The notes under the pieces were generated by a model that saw only the letters and a program-made list of their open reading frames with translations, was not told the DNA's origin and searched no databases. The position numbers and the translations under genes were made by a program. Shown here piece after piece: positions 7,810 through 16,293 of a stretch of 44,312 nt of DNA. Positions within the stretch are counted from its first letter, which is position 1, and the number at the start of each line of letters is the position of its first letter. The stretch comes from an uncultured Clostridia bacterium (GTDB lineage Bacteria > Bacillota > Clostridia > Oscillospirales > Acutalibacteraceae): contig CAUBKG010000009.1 of the NCBI GenBank assembly GCA_958436475.1, positions 1-44,312 of the forward strand, given 5' to 3'.

Positions 7810-8589
7810 TCACGATGCGGCCTCTCCCCCGTTTTCCGCCGCGATCCCTCCATACTGCTTTGCGACCGGCCGCCGGTATACCACCCGGATGGCTTTTTCG
7901 GGGCATCGGTTCACGCAGCGGTAACAGAGCATGCAGCTTCCCCCCGGCTCGGCACGGCCTTCGGCGATGGCGAAGTTGCCCGCTGGGCAGTTCCTCACGC
8001 ACGCGCCGCAGCCGGTGCAGCTTTCTTTCACCGTAACGCGTTCCGCCGCCCTATGCTCCTCCGCCAAAAGGGCCCTGCGCCGCAGGCCGCCGATCGAGCG
8101 GCCCAGGCCCCGAGCGCCCCGCAGGTGTGTTTTCCCCTCCGCCAGTTCCCGGCAGACCCAGGCGAGCCGCTCCTCTGCGCGCTTCACGCGGGACGCCGCC
8201 GATCTCGCGGAAAACATCCAGGCGGGAAACACGTTGCACAGGTTGCCCGGCATGCGGAAATGCTCGGCATAGACCACTTCGCACCAGCCTTCCGGGAAAA
8301 GATCGGTGAAGGCGAGCGCTCCATCCCCGGAAAAAAGGGCCTGCGTACAGAAAAGAATCAGCTTCTTGCCCCGCAGGTTTTCCTGAAAGCGTCCCGCAAA
8401 CTCGCGCACCGGGCGGGGCACCCCCGACCGGTATGCAGGATAGCAAAACCCAATGGCCCGGTGCGCGGCGAGCAGGGCCGGAAAATCCGCTTTCTCTTCG
8501 ATCGACCGGCATTCGGCCGCCATGCGCCTGCCAAACGATTCCGCGATGTATTTCGAATTGCCTGTCCCGGAAAAATACAGCATCAGCAT
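7810..8589 (-). CDS. EFR1-type flavodoxin-ferredoxin protein
   Basis: The 259-residue protein starts MLMLYFSGTGNSKYIAE, an FMN phosphate-binding loop (SGTGNSK) of a flavodoxin-like domain (residues 1-150). It ends with two [4Fe-4S] ferredoxin motifs, CTGCGACVRNCPAGNF and CMLCYRCVNRCPEKA. This fusion is the EFR1 family, common in gut Clostridia and presumed to move electrons between flavin and iron-sulfur partners. The start at 8589 is preferred because GGGAG lies 9 nt upstream and the FMN loop then begins at the N-terminus. The physiological partner is unknown. Confidence 0.9.
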   Translation of the reverse strand: MLMLYFSGTGNSKYIAESFGRRMAAECRSIEEKADFPALLAAHRAIGFCYPAYRSGVPRPVREFAGRFQENLRGKKLILFCTQALFSGDGALAFTDLFPEGWCEVVYAEHFRMPGNLCNVFPAWMFSARSAASRVKRAEERLAWVCRELAEGKTHLRGARGLGRSIGGLRRRALLAEEHRAAERVTVKESCTGCGACVRNCPAGNFAIAEGRAEPGGSCMLCYRCVNRCPEKAIRVVYRRPVAKQYGGIAAENGGEAAS

Positions 8590-8754
8590 ATCTTGTCCAC
8601 TCCCTTCCCTTGCCGTATTTTTATGTTTGCACACTGTTTTTTATGACCTCCTATCCGAAGCCGCATTCCTCATTTCCACCTTTGTGCGCGCGGGATTTTC
8701 TTGATATAAACGGAGAAAATGCAGAAAATTATCGACATTTTCACAAAATTACTC

Positions 8755-8782
8755 TTTACAAACCCCCGAAAAGTTGTATAAT
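8755..8782 (+). promoter_or_regulatory. Promoter of the kinase-like gene
   Basis: TTTACA (8755-8760) and TATAAT (8777-8782) have a 16-nt spacer, about 60 nt before the start codon. Confidence 0.7.
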
Positions 8783-8841
8783 ATGAATGAATCAATAATG
8801 ATTCCTGCATAGTAACGATGCCACGGAAAGGAGTTATCTGT

Positions 8842-9594
8842 ATGAATTTCAGCAAAGAAAACCTGATCGCTTCGAGCGAACTGGTCGATGTCTACAAAAG
8901 CGGGGATACCTGCATCAAATTATTTAAAGAAGGCGTTCGCAAAACCAATCCCCTCTATGAGGCGCTGACCCACGCGCGCGTGGAGGATACCGGCCTTCGC
9001 GTGCCCATTATCCACGAGCTTTCCGTTATCGACGGCCGCTGGGCGATCCATATGGACCTCATCGACGGCAAAACCCTGGCGGATAAAATGAAGGAGGACC
9101 CCTCGAATATCGATCAGTATGTGAGCGATATGGTGGATATCCAAATGGAAATCCATTCGAAGCAGGTTCCGAAGCTCAGCAAGCTGAAGGATAAAATGGG
9201 CCGCCAGATCAACTCCCTCACGGAAATCGACGATGTGAAAAAATATGAGCTGCTCACCCGTCTCGAAAGCATGCCCAAGCATACGAAGCTCTGCCACGGC
9301 AACTTTACGCCGGAAAACATAATTTACAACGAAAAGGGTATCTATGTGGTAGACTGGATCGCCGCCCGCCAAGGCAACGCCAGTGCGGACGTCGGCCGCA
9401 CCTACCTGCTGCTCTGCCTTAAATATCCGGAAATTGCGGAAAAATACCTCACGCTTTTCTGCGAACGCTCCAAGACCTCAAAAAAATACGTGCAGAGATG
9501 GCTGCCCATCGTTGCGGCCGCCCACCTGCCGGACGCCAAGCCCGAGGAGCACGATTTCCTCATGAAATGGGTAGACGTTGTGGAATACGAATAA
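8842..9594 (+). CDS. APH-fold phosphotransferase-like protein with altered catalytic loop
   Basis: The 250-residue protein matches the aminoglycoside/choline phosphotransferase fold. The catalytic loop reads LCHGNFTPENII: H152 and the metal-binding Asn are kept, but the Asp of the usual HGD is Asn (N154). The second metal-binding motif, VDWIAARQGN, retains D171. The N-lobe contains CIKLFKEG, with the likely ATP-binding lysine. The start at 8842 is chosen because AAAGGAG lies 8 nt upstream; an ATG 24 nt earlier lacks a site. The gene is monocistronic between its own promoter and terminator. It could be a small-molecule kinase with an unusual loop, or a degenerate non-catalytic member. The substrate is not predictable. 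Confidence 0.8.
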   Translation: MNFSKENLIASSELVDVYKSGDTCIKLFKEGVRKTNPLYEALTHARVEDTGLRVPIIHELSVIDGRWAIHMDLIDGKTLADKMKEDPSNIDQYVSDMVDIQMEIHSKQVPKLSKLKDKMGRQINSLTEIDDVKKYELLTRLESMPKHTKLCHGNFTPENIIYNEKGIYVVDWIAARQGNASADVGRTYLLLCLKYPEIAEKYLTLFCERSKTSKKYVQRWLPIVAAAHLPDAKPEEHDFLMKWVDVVEYE

Positions 9595-9600
9595 AAAACA

Positions 9601-9650
9601 GCCGCGAAACAGTTTTCTCATAAGGATGCTGCTTTCGCGGCTTCTTTTTA
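9601..9650 (+). terminator. Terminator of the kinase-like gene
   Basis: GCCGCGAAA and TTTCGCGGC form a stem with a T-rich tail a few nt after the stop codon. Confidence 0.8.
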
Positions 9651-9742
9651 TGGATGGCAGTAGCTATCTATAAAAGTTGACTTTGAGGCCGAAAAAAGCT
9701 GAATCTGTGCGGCGGCCCCCCCTTGAGCAAAAGAGACGTAAA

Positions 9743-9776
9743 AAGCCCGTGCCAGCCCTCCGGCTGCACGGGCTTC
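9743..9776. repeat. Intergenic inverted repeat upstream of adhE
   Basis: AAGCCCGTGC and GCACGGGCTT form a perfect 10-bp stem around a GC-rich loop in the gap before adhE. It may be an extra terminator on the minus strand or an isolated stem-loop. The rest of 9650-9900 has no gene. Confidence 0.5.
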
Positions 9777-9902
9777 TCCCATACAGCCTTCGCGGCATAA
9801 ACAGAAAAGCTCTTGGGGCGGGCGGCCTGCCGCCGCAGCCCGCCTTATACAAAATATACAAAAGCGGGTTTTTCTAACGGAAAAATTGGTCGAAACGTAA
9901 GA

Positions 9903-9931
9903 TTGACTTTCAAAAAAAAGCTTGCTATAAT
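9903..9931 (+). promoter_or_regulatory. adhE promoter
   Basis: TTGACT (9903-9908) and TATAAT (9926-9931) with a 17-nt spacer give a start near 9938, about 70 nt before the adhE ATG. Confidence 0.85.
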
Positions 9932-9935
9932 GAAC

Positions 9936-9953
9936 TTGTTAAAAAAATAACAA
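9936..9953 (+). promoter_or_regulatory. Rex-type operator at the adhE transcription start
   Basis: TTGTTA-AAAAAA-TAACAA is an exact inverted repeat matching the clostridial Rex motif (TTGTTAANNNNTTAACAA). It covers the predicted +1. Rex represses fermentation genes such as adhE until the NADH/NAD+ ratio rises, so this is the expected target; Rex itself is not in the window. Confidence 0.85.
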
Positions 9954-10008
9954 ATCAAGTAACGAACTGTATCATCCATACTTTACCGAATTAGGAGGAC
10001 TGGCTCAC

Positions 10009-12642
10009 ATGGAAAAAAAGAAGCAGACGAACGCACCGGAAACTCCTTCCACCGGCCTTGTGGACAGCGTCGATGCGCTGATCGCAAAGATGGAAGAAGT
10101 GAGAGAGGCGCAGAGGATTTTTTCCACCTACACGCAGGAACAGGTCGATAAGATCTTCAAGGCCGCGGCTATGGCCGCAAACCGTGCCCGAATCCCGCTG
10201 GCTAAAATGGCGGTGGAAGAAACCGGAATGGGCGTTGTGGAAGACAAGGTCATCAAAAACCACTATGCTTCCGAGTACATTTACAACAAGTATAAGGACG
10301 AAAAGACCTGCGGCGTGATCGAATCCGACCCGTCCTTCGGCGTAACCCGCGTGGCGGAGCCGATCGGCGTGATCGCTGCGGTCATCCCCACCACAAACCC
10401 GACCTCCACCGCGATCTTTAAGTCCCTGATTTCTCTGAAAACCCGCAACGGCATCATCATCAGCCCGCATCCCCGCGCTAAGAAATGCACCATTGAAGCC
10501 GCTAAAATCGTTCTGGACGCCGCGGTTGCCGCGGGCGCTCCAAAAAATATCATCGCCTGGATCGACGTTCCGTCCCTGGAGCTGACCAACGAGGTCATGC
10601 GCAGCTCGGACATCATCCTCGCCACCGGCGGCCCCGGCATGGTGAAGGCCGCGTATTCCTCCGGCAAGCCGGCTCTCGGCGTTGGCCCCGGCAATACGCC
10701 CGCCATCATCGACGACAGCGCCGATATCCTCATGGCCGTTAACTCCATCATCCATTCCAAAACATTCGATAACGGCATGATCTGCGCTTCCGAGCAGTCT
10801 GTCATCGCCTGCGAAAAGGTTTACAGCGCCGTGAAAAAGGAATTTACAAAGCGCGGCTGCTACTTCCTGAACCCGGAAGAAACCGAAAAGGTCCGCAAGA
10901 CCATTCTCATCAACGGCGCCCTGAACGCCAAGATCGTCGGCCAGAAGGCCCACACCATTGCGAAGCTCGCCGGCGTGGAGACCCCGGAAGACACCAAGAT
11001 CCTGATCGGCGAGGTCACGAGCGTGGAGCTGGAAGAGGAATTCGCACACGAAAAGCTCTCTCCCGTTCTCGCTATGTACAAGGCGAAGGATTTCGACGAC
11101 GCCGTGGAAAAAGCCTGCCGCCTCATTGCGGACGGCGGTTACGGCCACACCTCCTCCCTTTACTGCAACGTGGTGACCAGCCGCGATAAGATCCAGAAGT
11201 TCGGCGAAACCATGAAGACCTGCCGTATCCTCGTGAACACCCCCTCCTCGCAGGGCGGCATCGGCGATCTTTACAACTTCCAGCTTGCTCCTTCCCTGAC
11301 GCTGGGCTGCGGCTCCTGGGGCGGCAACTCCGTTTCCGAGAACGTAGGCGTCAAGCACCTGCTCAACATCAAAACGGTTGCCGAGAGGAGAGAAAACATG
11401 CTGTGGTTCCGCGCGCCTGAAAAGGTTTACTTCAAGAAGGGCTGCATGCCGGTTGCCCTGGATGAGCTGGGAACCGTGATGCACAAGAAAAAGGCCTTCA
11501 TCGTTACCGATACCTTCCTTTACAAAAACGGCTATGTGAAGCCGATCGAAGATAAGCTCGACCAGATGGGCATTCAGCACACCTGCTTCTACGAGGTTGC
11601 GCCGGACCCGACCCTCGGCTGTGCAACACAGGGCGCCGAAGCCATGCGCGCCTTCGAGCCGGACGTTATCATTGCGCTCGGCGGCGGCTCCGCGATGGAC
11701 GCCGCGAAGATCATGTGGGTGCTTTATGAGCATCCGGATGTGGACTTCACCGACATGGCTATGGACTTCATGGATATCCGCAAGAGGATCTACACCTTCC
11801 CGGAAATGGGGCAGAAGGCTTACTTCGTCGCGATCCCGACCTCTTCCGGCACCGGCTCCGAGGTGACCCCCTTTGCAATCATCACCGATGAAAAGACCGG
11901 CGTAAAATACCCGCTGGCCGATTACCAGCTCCTGCCGAATATGGCGGTTGTGGATACCGATAACATGATGAACCAGCCGAAGGGCCTCACGAGCGCTTCC
12001 GGTGTGGACGTTCTCACGCACGCCCTCGAGGCTTATGTTTCCGTGATGGCCAGCGATTACACCGACGGCCTCGCGCTCAAGGCTATGAAGAACGTGCTGC
12101 AGTATCTGCCCTCCGCCTATGAAAACGGCGCAAACGATCCCACAGCCCGCCAGAAGATGGCCGACGCCGCCTGCATGGCCGGTATGGCGTTTGCAAACGC
12201 GTTCCTCGGACTGAACCATTCCATGGCGCATAAGCTGGGCGCGTTCCACCACCTGCCCCACGGTATCGCCAACGCCCTCATTCTCACGGACGTTATGCGT
12301 TACAATTCCTCTGAGGTCCCCACGAAGATGGGCACCTTCCCGCAGTATGAATACCCGCACACGCTCGCAAGATATGTGGAGTGCGCGCATTACTGCGGCA
12401 TCGTGGGCAAAAACGATGAAGATACCTTCGAGAAATTCCTTGCGGCTATTGAGGAGCTCAAGGAGAAGGTTGGCGTCAAGAAGACCATCCGCGACTACGG
12501 TGTGGACGAAAAATATTTCCTCGACACGCTGGACGACATGGTCGAGCAGGCCTTCAACGACCAGTGCACGGGCGCAAACCCGAGATACCCGCTGATGAGC
12601 GAGATAAAAGAGCTTTACCTGAAAGCTTACTACGGTAAGTAA
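10009..12642 (+). CDS. adhE: Bifunctional acetaldehyde-CoA / alcohol dehydrogenase
   Basis: The 877-residue protein has the full AdhE architecture. Residues 1 to about 440 form the CoA-acylating aldehyde dehydrogenase, with the catalytic cysteine in GMICASEQ at residue 259. After a linker, an iron-dependent alcohol dehydrogenase follows, with GGGSAMDAAKIMW, PTSSGTGSEVTPF and the metal-binding helices containing DVLTHALEAY and GLNHSMAHKLGAFHHLPHG. It reduces acetyl-CoA to ethanol in two NADH-dependent steps, regenerating NAD+ in fermentation, and normally assembles into spirosomes. AGGAGG precedes the ATG. It is monocistronic, with a Rex-type operator at its promoter and a strong terminator after it. 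Confidence 0.97.
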   Translation: MEKKKQTNAPETPSTGLVDSVDALIAKMEEVREAQRIFSTYTQEQVDKIFKAAAMAANRARIPLAKMAVEETGMGVVEDKVIKNHYASEYIYNKYKDEKTCGVIESDPSFGVTRVAEPIGVIAAVIPTTNPTSTAIFKSLISLKTRNGIIISPHPRAKKCTIEAAKIVLDAAVAAGAPKNIIAWIDVPSLELTNEVMRSSDIILATGGPGMVKAAYSSGKPALGVGPGNTPAIIDDSADILMAVNSIIHSKTFDNGMICASEQSVIACEKVYSAVKKEFTKRGCYFLNPEETEKVRKTILINGALNAKIVGQKAHTIAKLAGVETPEDTKILIGEVTSVELEEEFAHEKLSPVLAMYKAKDFDDAVEKACRLIADGGYGHTSSLYCNVVTSRDKIQKFGETMKTCRILVNTPSSQGGIGDLYNFQLAPSLTLGCGSWGGNSVSENVGVKHLLNIKTVAERRENMLWFRAPEKVYFKKGCMPVALDELGTVMHKKKAFIVTDTFLYKNGYVKPIEDKLDQMGIQHTCFYEVAPDPTLGCATQGAEAMRAFEPDVIIALGGGSAMDAAKIMWVLYEHPDVDFTDMAMDFMDIRKRIYTFPEMGQKAYFVAIPTSSGTGSEVTPFAIITDEKTGVKYPLADYQLLPNMAVVDTDNMMNQPKGLTSASGVDVLTHALEAYVSVMASDYTDGLALKAMKNVLQYLPSAYENGANDPTARQKMADAACMAGMAFANAFLGLNHSMAHKLGAFHHLPHGIANALILTDVMRYNSSEVPTKMGTFPQYEYPHTLARYVECAHYCGIVGKNDEDTFEKFLAAIEELKEKVGVKKTIRDYGVDEKYFLDTLDDMVEQAFNDQCTGANPRYPLMSEIKELYLKAYYGK

Positions 12643-12653
12643 TGGATGAATAC

Positions 12654-12691
12654 AGCAAAAGGAGTACGGGGAAACCCGTACTCCTTTTGCT
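12654..12691 (+). terminator. adhE terminator
   Basis: A perfect 17-bp stem with a GAAA tetraloop (AGCAAAAGGAGTACGGG and its complement) lies 11 nt past the adhE stop. Confidence 0.9.
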
Positions 12692-12724
12692 TTGCTCCCG
12701 GCTGTGATTCCGTTAAGAATCGGC

Positions 12725-12764
12725 GCAAAAGAACCGCCTCGTCATCTGGAGGCGGTCCTTTTGC
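12725..12764. terminator. Second hairpin after adhE, shared with the DUF6514 gene
   Basis: ACCGCCTC and GAGGCGGT pair, and the stem is extended by flanking GCAAAAG / CTTTTGC. It could serve the convergent DUF6514 gene or back up the adhE terminator. Confidence 0.6.
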
Positions 12765-12873
12765 ACGCGGCCCCGAAGCCGCGCGGGTAAGCCCGGAGGC
12801 CGTTTTGTTTTTTCTGCCATGCAGGCTTAGAAAAAAATCCGGGTAGCGCCTGCTTCCCGGACCGCTGTTCCAT

Positions 12874-13143
12874 TCATGCATACACTTTGCAGTAAAGCAG
12901 CTCGCAAACCGTTTCGCGCAGCAGCCCCGGCATAACTTTTCCCTCCGCAAGGCGCCGCAGCAGTTCTTCTGCGAACGGGCGGCAAATCCCGAGGTTACGT
13001 ATTTCATCCGTCTGGCGGCTGTCTCCCGGGCCGCTCTGCACCAGACGAATCCCACAGCCGCCGGGATTATCCAGCAAATAATAATCAACATGAAAAGACG
13101 GTTCTTCTATTTGAACCTTTTGCGAATCAAAATGAATCGGCAT
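12874..13143 (-). CDS. DUF6514 family small protein
   Basis: The 89-residue protein contains HVDYYLLDNPGGCGIRLVQSG in two strands, then CRPFAEELLRRLAEGKVMPGLLRETVCELL, a pattern seen in the uncharacterised DUF6514 family of Clostridia. A consensus ribosome site AGGAGG lies 8 nt before the ATG and a strong promoter lies upstream, so it is a real gene. It has no membrane segment or signal peptide. Function unknown. Confidence 0.8.
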   Translation of the reverse strand: MPIHFDSQKVQIEEPSFHVDYYLLDNPGGCGIRLVQSGPGDSRQTDEIRNLGICRPFAEELLRRLAEGKVMPGLLRETVCELLYCKVYA

Positions 13144-13176
13144 ACTCTGCGCCTCCTGGCCTTTAAGAATGACTTT

Positions 13177-13205
13177 ATTATATAAAGAAACCAGAAACTT
13201 GTAAA
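13177..13205 (-). promoter_or_regulatory. Promoter of the DUF6514 gene
   Basis: Read on the minus strand, TTTACA (13205-13200) and TATAAT (13182-13177) are separated by 17 nt. Confidence 0.8.
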
Positions 13206-13311
13206 TTATGAAACTTTGCGATTTTCTGCATAGATATTGTGTTCACAAATTCATAAAAGCACAAAATCAGCCAATCCCCCTAATTTAGGTTAAAATTGAT
13301 GAAAAGAAAGG

Positions 13312-15792
13312 TTAATCACGGTAAATATCCATGAGCACCACTTCATGCGGCACCAAATGGATGTTCTTTTCATATACCCCGTCTGCTTTGAAACGGTGCA
13401 TATGGTATTCCACTATGGATTTGCCCTTGAGGCACTCGATCTCCTCCCAATAGCACTGCGAGGGAGACCCCATTCGAAGCCACTCATCGTAAGCTGAGCT
13501 GGAAAAAGAATTGATGCGGTATGTTTTCACCGTGAACGAGCCGTGGAGATTGGTCAGGCGAATGGAAAAATCCTTGTAATTATCGTTTTCAAATATCTGG
13601 TTGCCGGGGCTTTTCGCCAGCATCTCCGGCAGCATCCGCCGGTACTCGTGGTTGAAGTGAATATAATTATAAAGAACGATTTGAATGGAGCGGTGAGACC
13701 GGCGTGTCACAAAATAACCGTTTCCCCGTGCGAGGAGCTCCGGGCCGAGCTTGCCAAGAAGATGAAACGCGTAATAAGAGCTTTTCTGAATGCCGTCTTC
13801 GCTCACGAGGCCCAGGCCGCCGCTGAACGGACGCGAATTATCTCGTTTCTCGGGAATGTCGATCAGGCTGCTGTAGGTGATTTCATCCACTTCATCGCAC
13901 AGGTCCAATATGTTCTTCACGATAAAGGCAGACATGAAGCAAGTGTCGTGCGTGAGGTCGTCCTGAAATTCCGTAGAGCAGAATTTGGCGATCATGAGTT
14001 TGCCCGTCAGCCCGTACCGGGCTATCAGCGCGCGGATCTCATGCACCGAGCGGAGAAGGTGGTCCTCATCGCCAATGACCGCATCGGCTCCCCCCTGCGC
14101 CTGATGGCTCAAGTATTGGAGGGAATAATCATATTGCTGGCTGCACCCGCTCTTTATTTTTGCCTCCGCGGTATGCAGGGAAATGCGAAAGGAAAGAAAA
14201 TCCGGGTCCACGCCTTCACGCACAACGTTCCGGAAAAAGGTCTCCAGCCAGCCGTGGCGCACCAGGTTCCAGTTGAACTTGGCGCCTCCCACGAAAAACC
14301 GTTCGTCCACCGCCTTGATGGTGCGGTATGTTTCACAGAAGAGAGAGGCAAACCAAGCCGGATTCTTTTTCCATAAGGGCGCAAGATTGGGCGTGCCCCA
14401 AATACAGAACCGCCACCCGAGCACCTCCTCCAGGGAATACCGGTCGATCAGGCGGTTTATAAGGTCACGGACGCCTTTGCACCACTTTTGTACGGCTTTT
14501 GGAGAGCTGAGCGCTTCGATCTGCTCCTCCAGCGTATCAGAAGAAAACTGACGGTCCTCAATGTATCCGAATTCGATGATAGGCTTCAGCTTCAAGAAAA
14601 GCAGCAGGTCGATCATCTGCTCGAGCCCGCGGATATTGAATTCCGGCAGGTGGTCTGTGCCGTCCAAAAGAGACTGCGGGTTGATAATATAGACGCCCGG
14701 GCACCGCATATATTCAAACGGGAAATTCATCTGCACCTTTTGGATCTGTTTTTGCCAAAGGGTCGTCATCGAGCAGGCAGGGGTGGCAAACGCACAGCTC
14801 GTGTTCCAGTTTTTATGATAGGGTTTCCCCTCCACGGCGCAGTCGGCTTCTATCAAAACCCTGCCGCCGCCCACGGCCTGTTCCATCTCTCTTTTCGTCT
14901 GCGGAGCCGCCAGAAGCCACTTCAGCATGGAATCCTGCTTCCTTGCGGGAAGAAGAAACATGGATTCCTCATCGGCGGATTCCTGGCTTTTTTTGTAGGA
15001 AACCGGGGTCTGATGAAAGGACTCCTTAAAGCATTTATAATAAGAATTGATATTCTGAAATCCGTGCCGCCCCGCAATTTCTGCAATGGACCGCTTGCCT
15101 TCCATCACGTCTCCGAGGCTCTTGTGGATGCGGACTTGATTGATGTATTTTGTGATGGGCATGCCCATCTGCTCTTTGAACAGCCGGCACAGATAGTTGG
15201 GGCTCAAATTCATGTAGGAGGCCAGTTCCGGAAGGGTCCAGGATTTTTCATAGTGATTGTTGATATATTCAACGAGCCTTACCATCTGCTCCGATTTCTC
15301 CGCGCTGCTTTTGGCCCGCGCCGGATTTTCATAAGAAAAGGATTTTGAGAGAAGCAGGATGATCTGCGTGCAGAGTGCGGAAATACTGAGCAGGTAGCCG
15401 GAGGGCTTTGCCTCTAGTTCCTTCATCACATGCATGAACAGGCCGCGCAGATTATACCGGTCTTCCGGTGTTTTTGCCCTGGAAAAGTGAAACGACTTAG
15501 AGCGCAGCTCCGGGAACAGATTGTAATAATAGCTCATTTGGAAATGGATGCACAGCAGGGATAAGCCCTCGTTCTGGGTATACCGGCGCGGAGCATCCGC
15601 GTTGATGATCACCATACTTCCCGCGTGCAGCGGGATGTCTTCGCCGTTGTAATATAAGACCGAGGACCCGCTCATGACGTATGCAACCGTCAGGCGGTCG
15701 AAGGTGTGCCAGGTATCCTCCAGAAAATTATGATAATATACGAGATTAAACGGCAGACCGGACGCGCTGTCCGAAAGAAAATGTGAGATCAT
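13312..15792 (-). CDS. AraC-family regulator fused to a GH39-like domain
   Basis: The protein of about 826 residues has three parts. Residues 1-140 form a cupin-like sensor (VAYVMSGSSVLYYNGEDIPLH). Residues 165-275 are a paired AraC helix-turn-helix (SWTLPELASYMNLSPNYLCRLF; RSIAEIAGRHGFQNINSYYK). From about 340 onward is a domain resembling GH39 beta-xylosidases. In that domain the usual WNEPN acid/base motif reads IWGTPN (W465-G466-T467), so the acid/base glutamate is gone, while a nucleophile-like STEFQDDLTHDT is kept. It is therefore probably a glycan sensor, not an enzyme. The start at 15792 is uncertain: GGAGG lies 14 nt upstream, and an alternative ATG is at 15834. No sugar operon is adjacent, so its target is unknown. 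Confidence 0.85.
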   Translation of the reverse strand: MISHFLSDSASGLPFNLVYYHNFLEDTWHTFDRLTVAYVMSGSSVLYYNGEDIPLHAGSMVIINADAPRRYTQNEGLSLLCIHFQMSYYYNLFPELRSKSFHFSRAKTPEDRYNLRGLFMHVMKELEAKPSGYLLSISALCTQIILLLSKSFSYENPARAKSSAEKSEQMVRLVEYINNHYEKSWTLPELASYMNLSPNYLCRLFKEQMGMPITKYINQVRIHKSLGDVMEGKRSIAEIAGRHGFQNINSYYKCFKESFHQTPVSYKKSQESADEESMFLLPARKQDSMLKWLLAAPQTKREMEQAVGGGRVLIEADCAVEGKPYHKNWNTSCAFATPACSMTTLWQKQIQKVQMNFPFEYMRCPGVYIINPQSLLDGTDHLPEFNIRGLEQMIDLLLFLKLKPIIEFGYIEDRQFSSDTLEEQIEALSSPKAVQKWCKGVRDLINRLIDRYSLEEVLGWRFCIWGTPNLAPLWKKNPAWFASLFCETYRTIKAVDERFFVGGAKFNWNLVRHGWLETFFRNVVREGVDPDFLSFRISLHTAEAKIKSGCSQQYDYSLQYLSHQAQGGADAVIGDEDHLLRSVHEIRALIARYGLTGKLMIAKFCSTEFQDDLTHDTCFMSAFIVKNILDLCDEVDEITYSSLIDIPEKRDNSRPFSGGLGLVSEDGIQKSSYYAFHLLGKLGPELLARGNGYFVTRRSHRSIQIVLYNYIHFNHEYRRMLPEMLAKSPGNQIFENDNYKDFSIRLTNLHGSFTVKTYRINSFSSSAYDEWLRMGSPSQCYWEEIECLKGKSIVEYHMHRFKADGVYEKNIHLVPHEVVLMDIYRD

Positions 15793-15976
15793 AAGTGTTA
15801 TTCTTTCCTCCGCTCTCTTTTGAAAGAAATGCAATATTCCGCTTCATAATATTACATTCTCATTCAAAAATCAATTATTTTTTCCTTTAATATCCAGGAT
15901 CGCTCATCCCATCTGTTTTTTTACTTGCAAGTTTTAAAAAAACATGTATAATAGTATTTCAGACAAGTCTTCATAC

Positions 15977-16053
15977 CCGCCCGTGGCGAAGCTGGATATC
16001 GCAACAGATTCCGATTCTGGAGGCCGGGGGTTCGAATCCCTCCGGGCGGGCCA
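15977..16053 (+). tRNA. tRNA-Arg (anticodon CCG)
   Basis: A cloverleaf of 77 nt can be drawn: acceptor stem CCGCCCG / CGGGCGG, D stem GCGA / TCGC, anticodon loop TTCCGAT (anticodon CCG), T arm GGGGG-TTCGAAT-CCCTC, discriminator G and encoded CCA. The outermost anticodon-stem pair is an A-G mismatch, leaving four pairs. A terminator follows directly. tRNA-Arg genes are common integration sites, and AT-rich accessory DNA begins within about 150 nt. Confidence 0.92.
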
Positions 16054-16054
16054 C

Positions 16055-16090
16055 ATCGGAGCAAGCTATGTATCGCTTGCTCCGATTTTT
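16055..16090 (+). terminator. Terminator of tRNA-Arg
   Basis: ATCGGAGCAAGC and GCTTGCTCCGAT form a perfect 12-bp stem followed by TTTTT, two nt after the CCA end. Confidence 0.9.
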
Positions 16091-16222
16091 AAATCCAAAA
16101 ATCAGAGCGCACTCACGCCGCTGCTCCTCCTCTTCCCCAAAAAGCCTTTCGGCTTTTGATGAATGCCGATAAAGAAGTATAAGATACAAACTAACTTAAC
16201 GGCTGACAAACAGGATTGAAAC

Positions 16223-16254
16223 AAGAACAGCGTGCTTGAAAGCACGCTGTTCTT
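16223..16254. terminator. Hairpin terminator downstream of the TIR gene
   Basis: AAGAACAGCGTGCT and its complement form a perfect 14-bp stem with loop TGAA, 40 nt past the stop of the minus-strand TIR gene. Confidence 0.7.
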
Positions 16255-16293
16255 ACATTATATTGAGATTTAAATAGTCCCTACCACAATCTA

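Noticed and set aside
9991..12390. 799-codon minus-strand frame opposite adhE
   Set aside because: The composition is that of an antisense frame and adhE is unmistakable on the plus strand.
12630..13091. Minus-strand frame overlapping the DUF6514 gene and the adhE terminators
   Set aside because: It runs through two terminator hairpins, while the other frame has a ribosome site and promoter.
15977..16053. tRNA-Arg 3' end as the attachment site of the serine-recombinase element
   Set aside because: Large serine recombinases of this group do not usually target tRNA genes and no second copy of the tRNA end was found near 23.4 kb.
15944..16159. Plus-strand frame across the tRNA-Arg
   Set aside because: It reads through the tRNA and its terminator.
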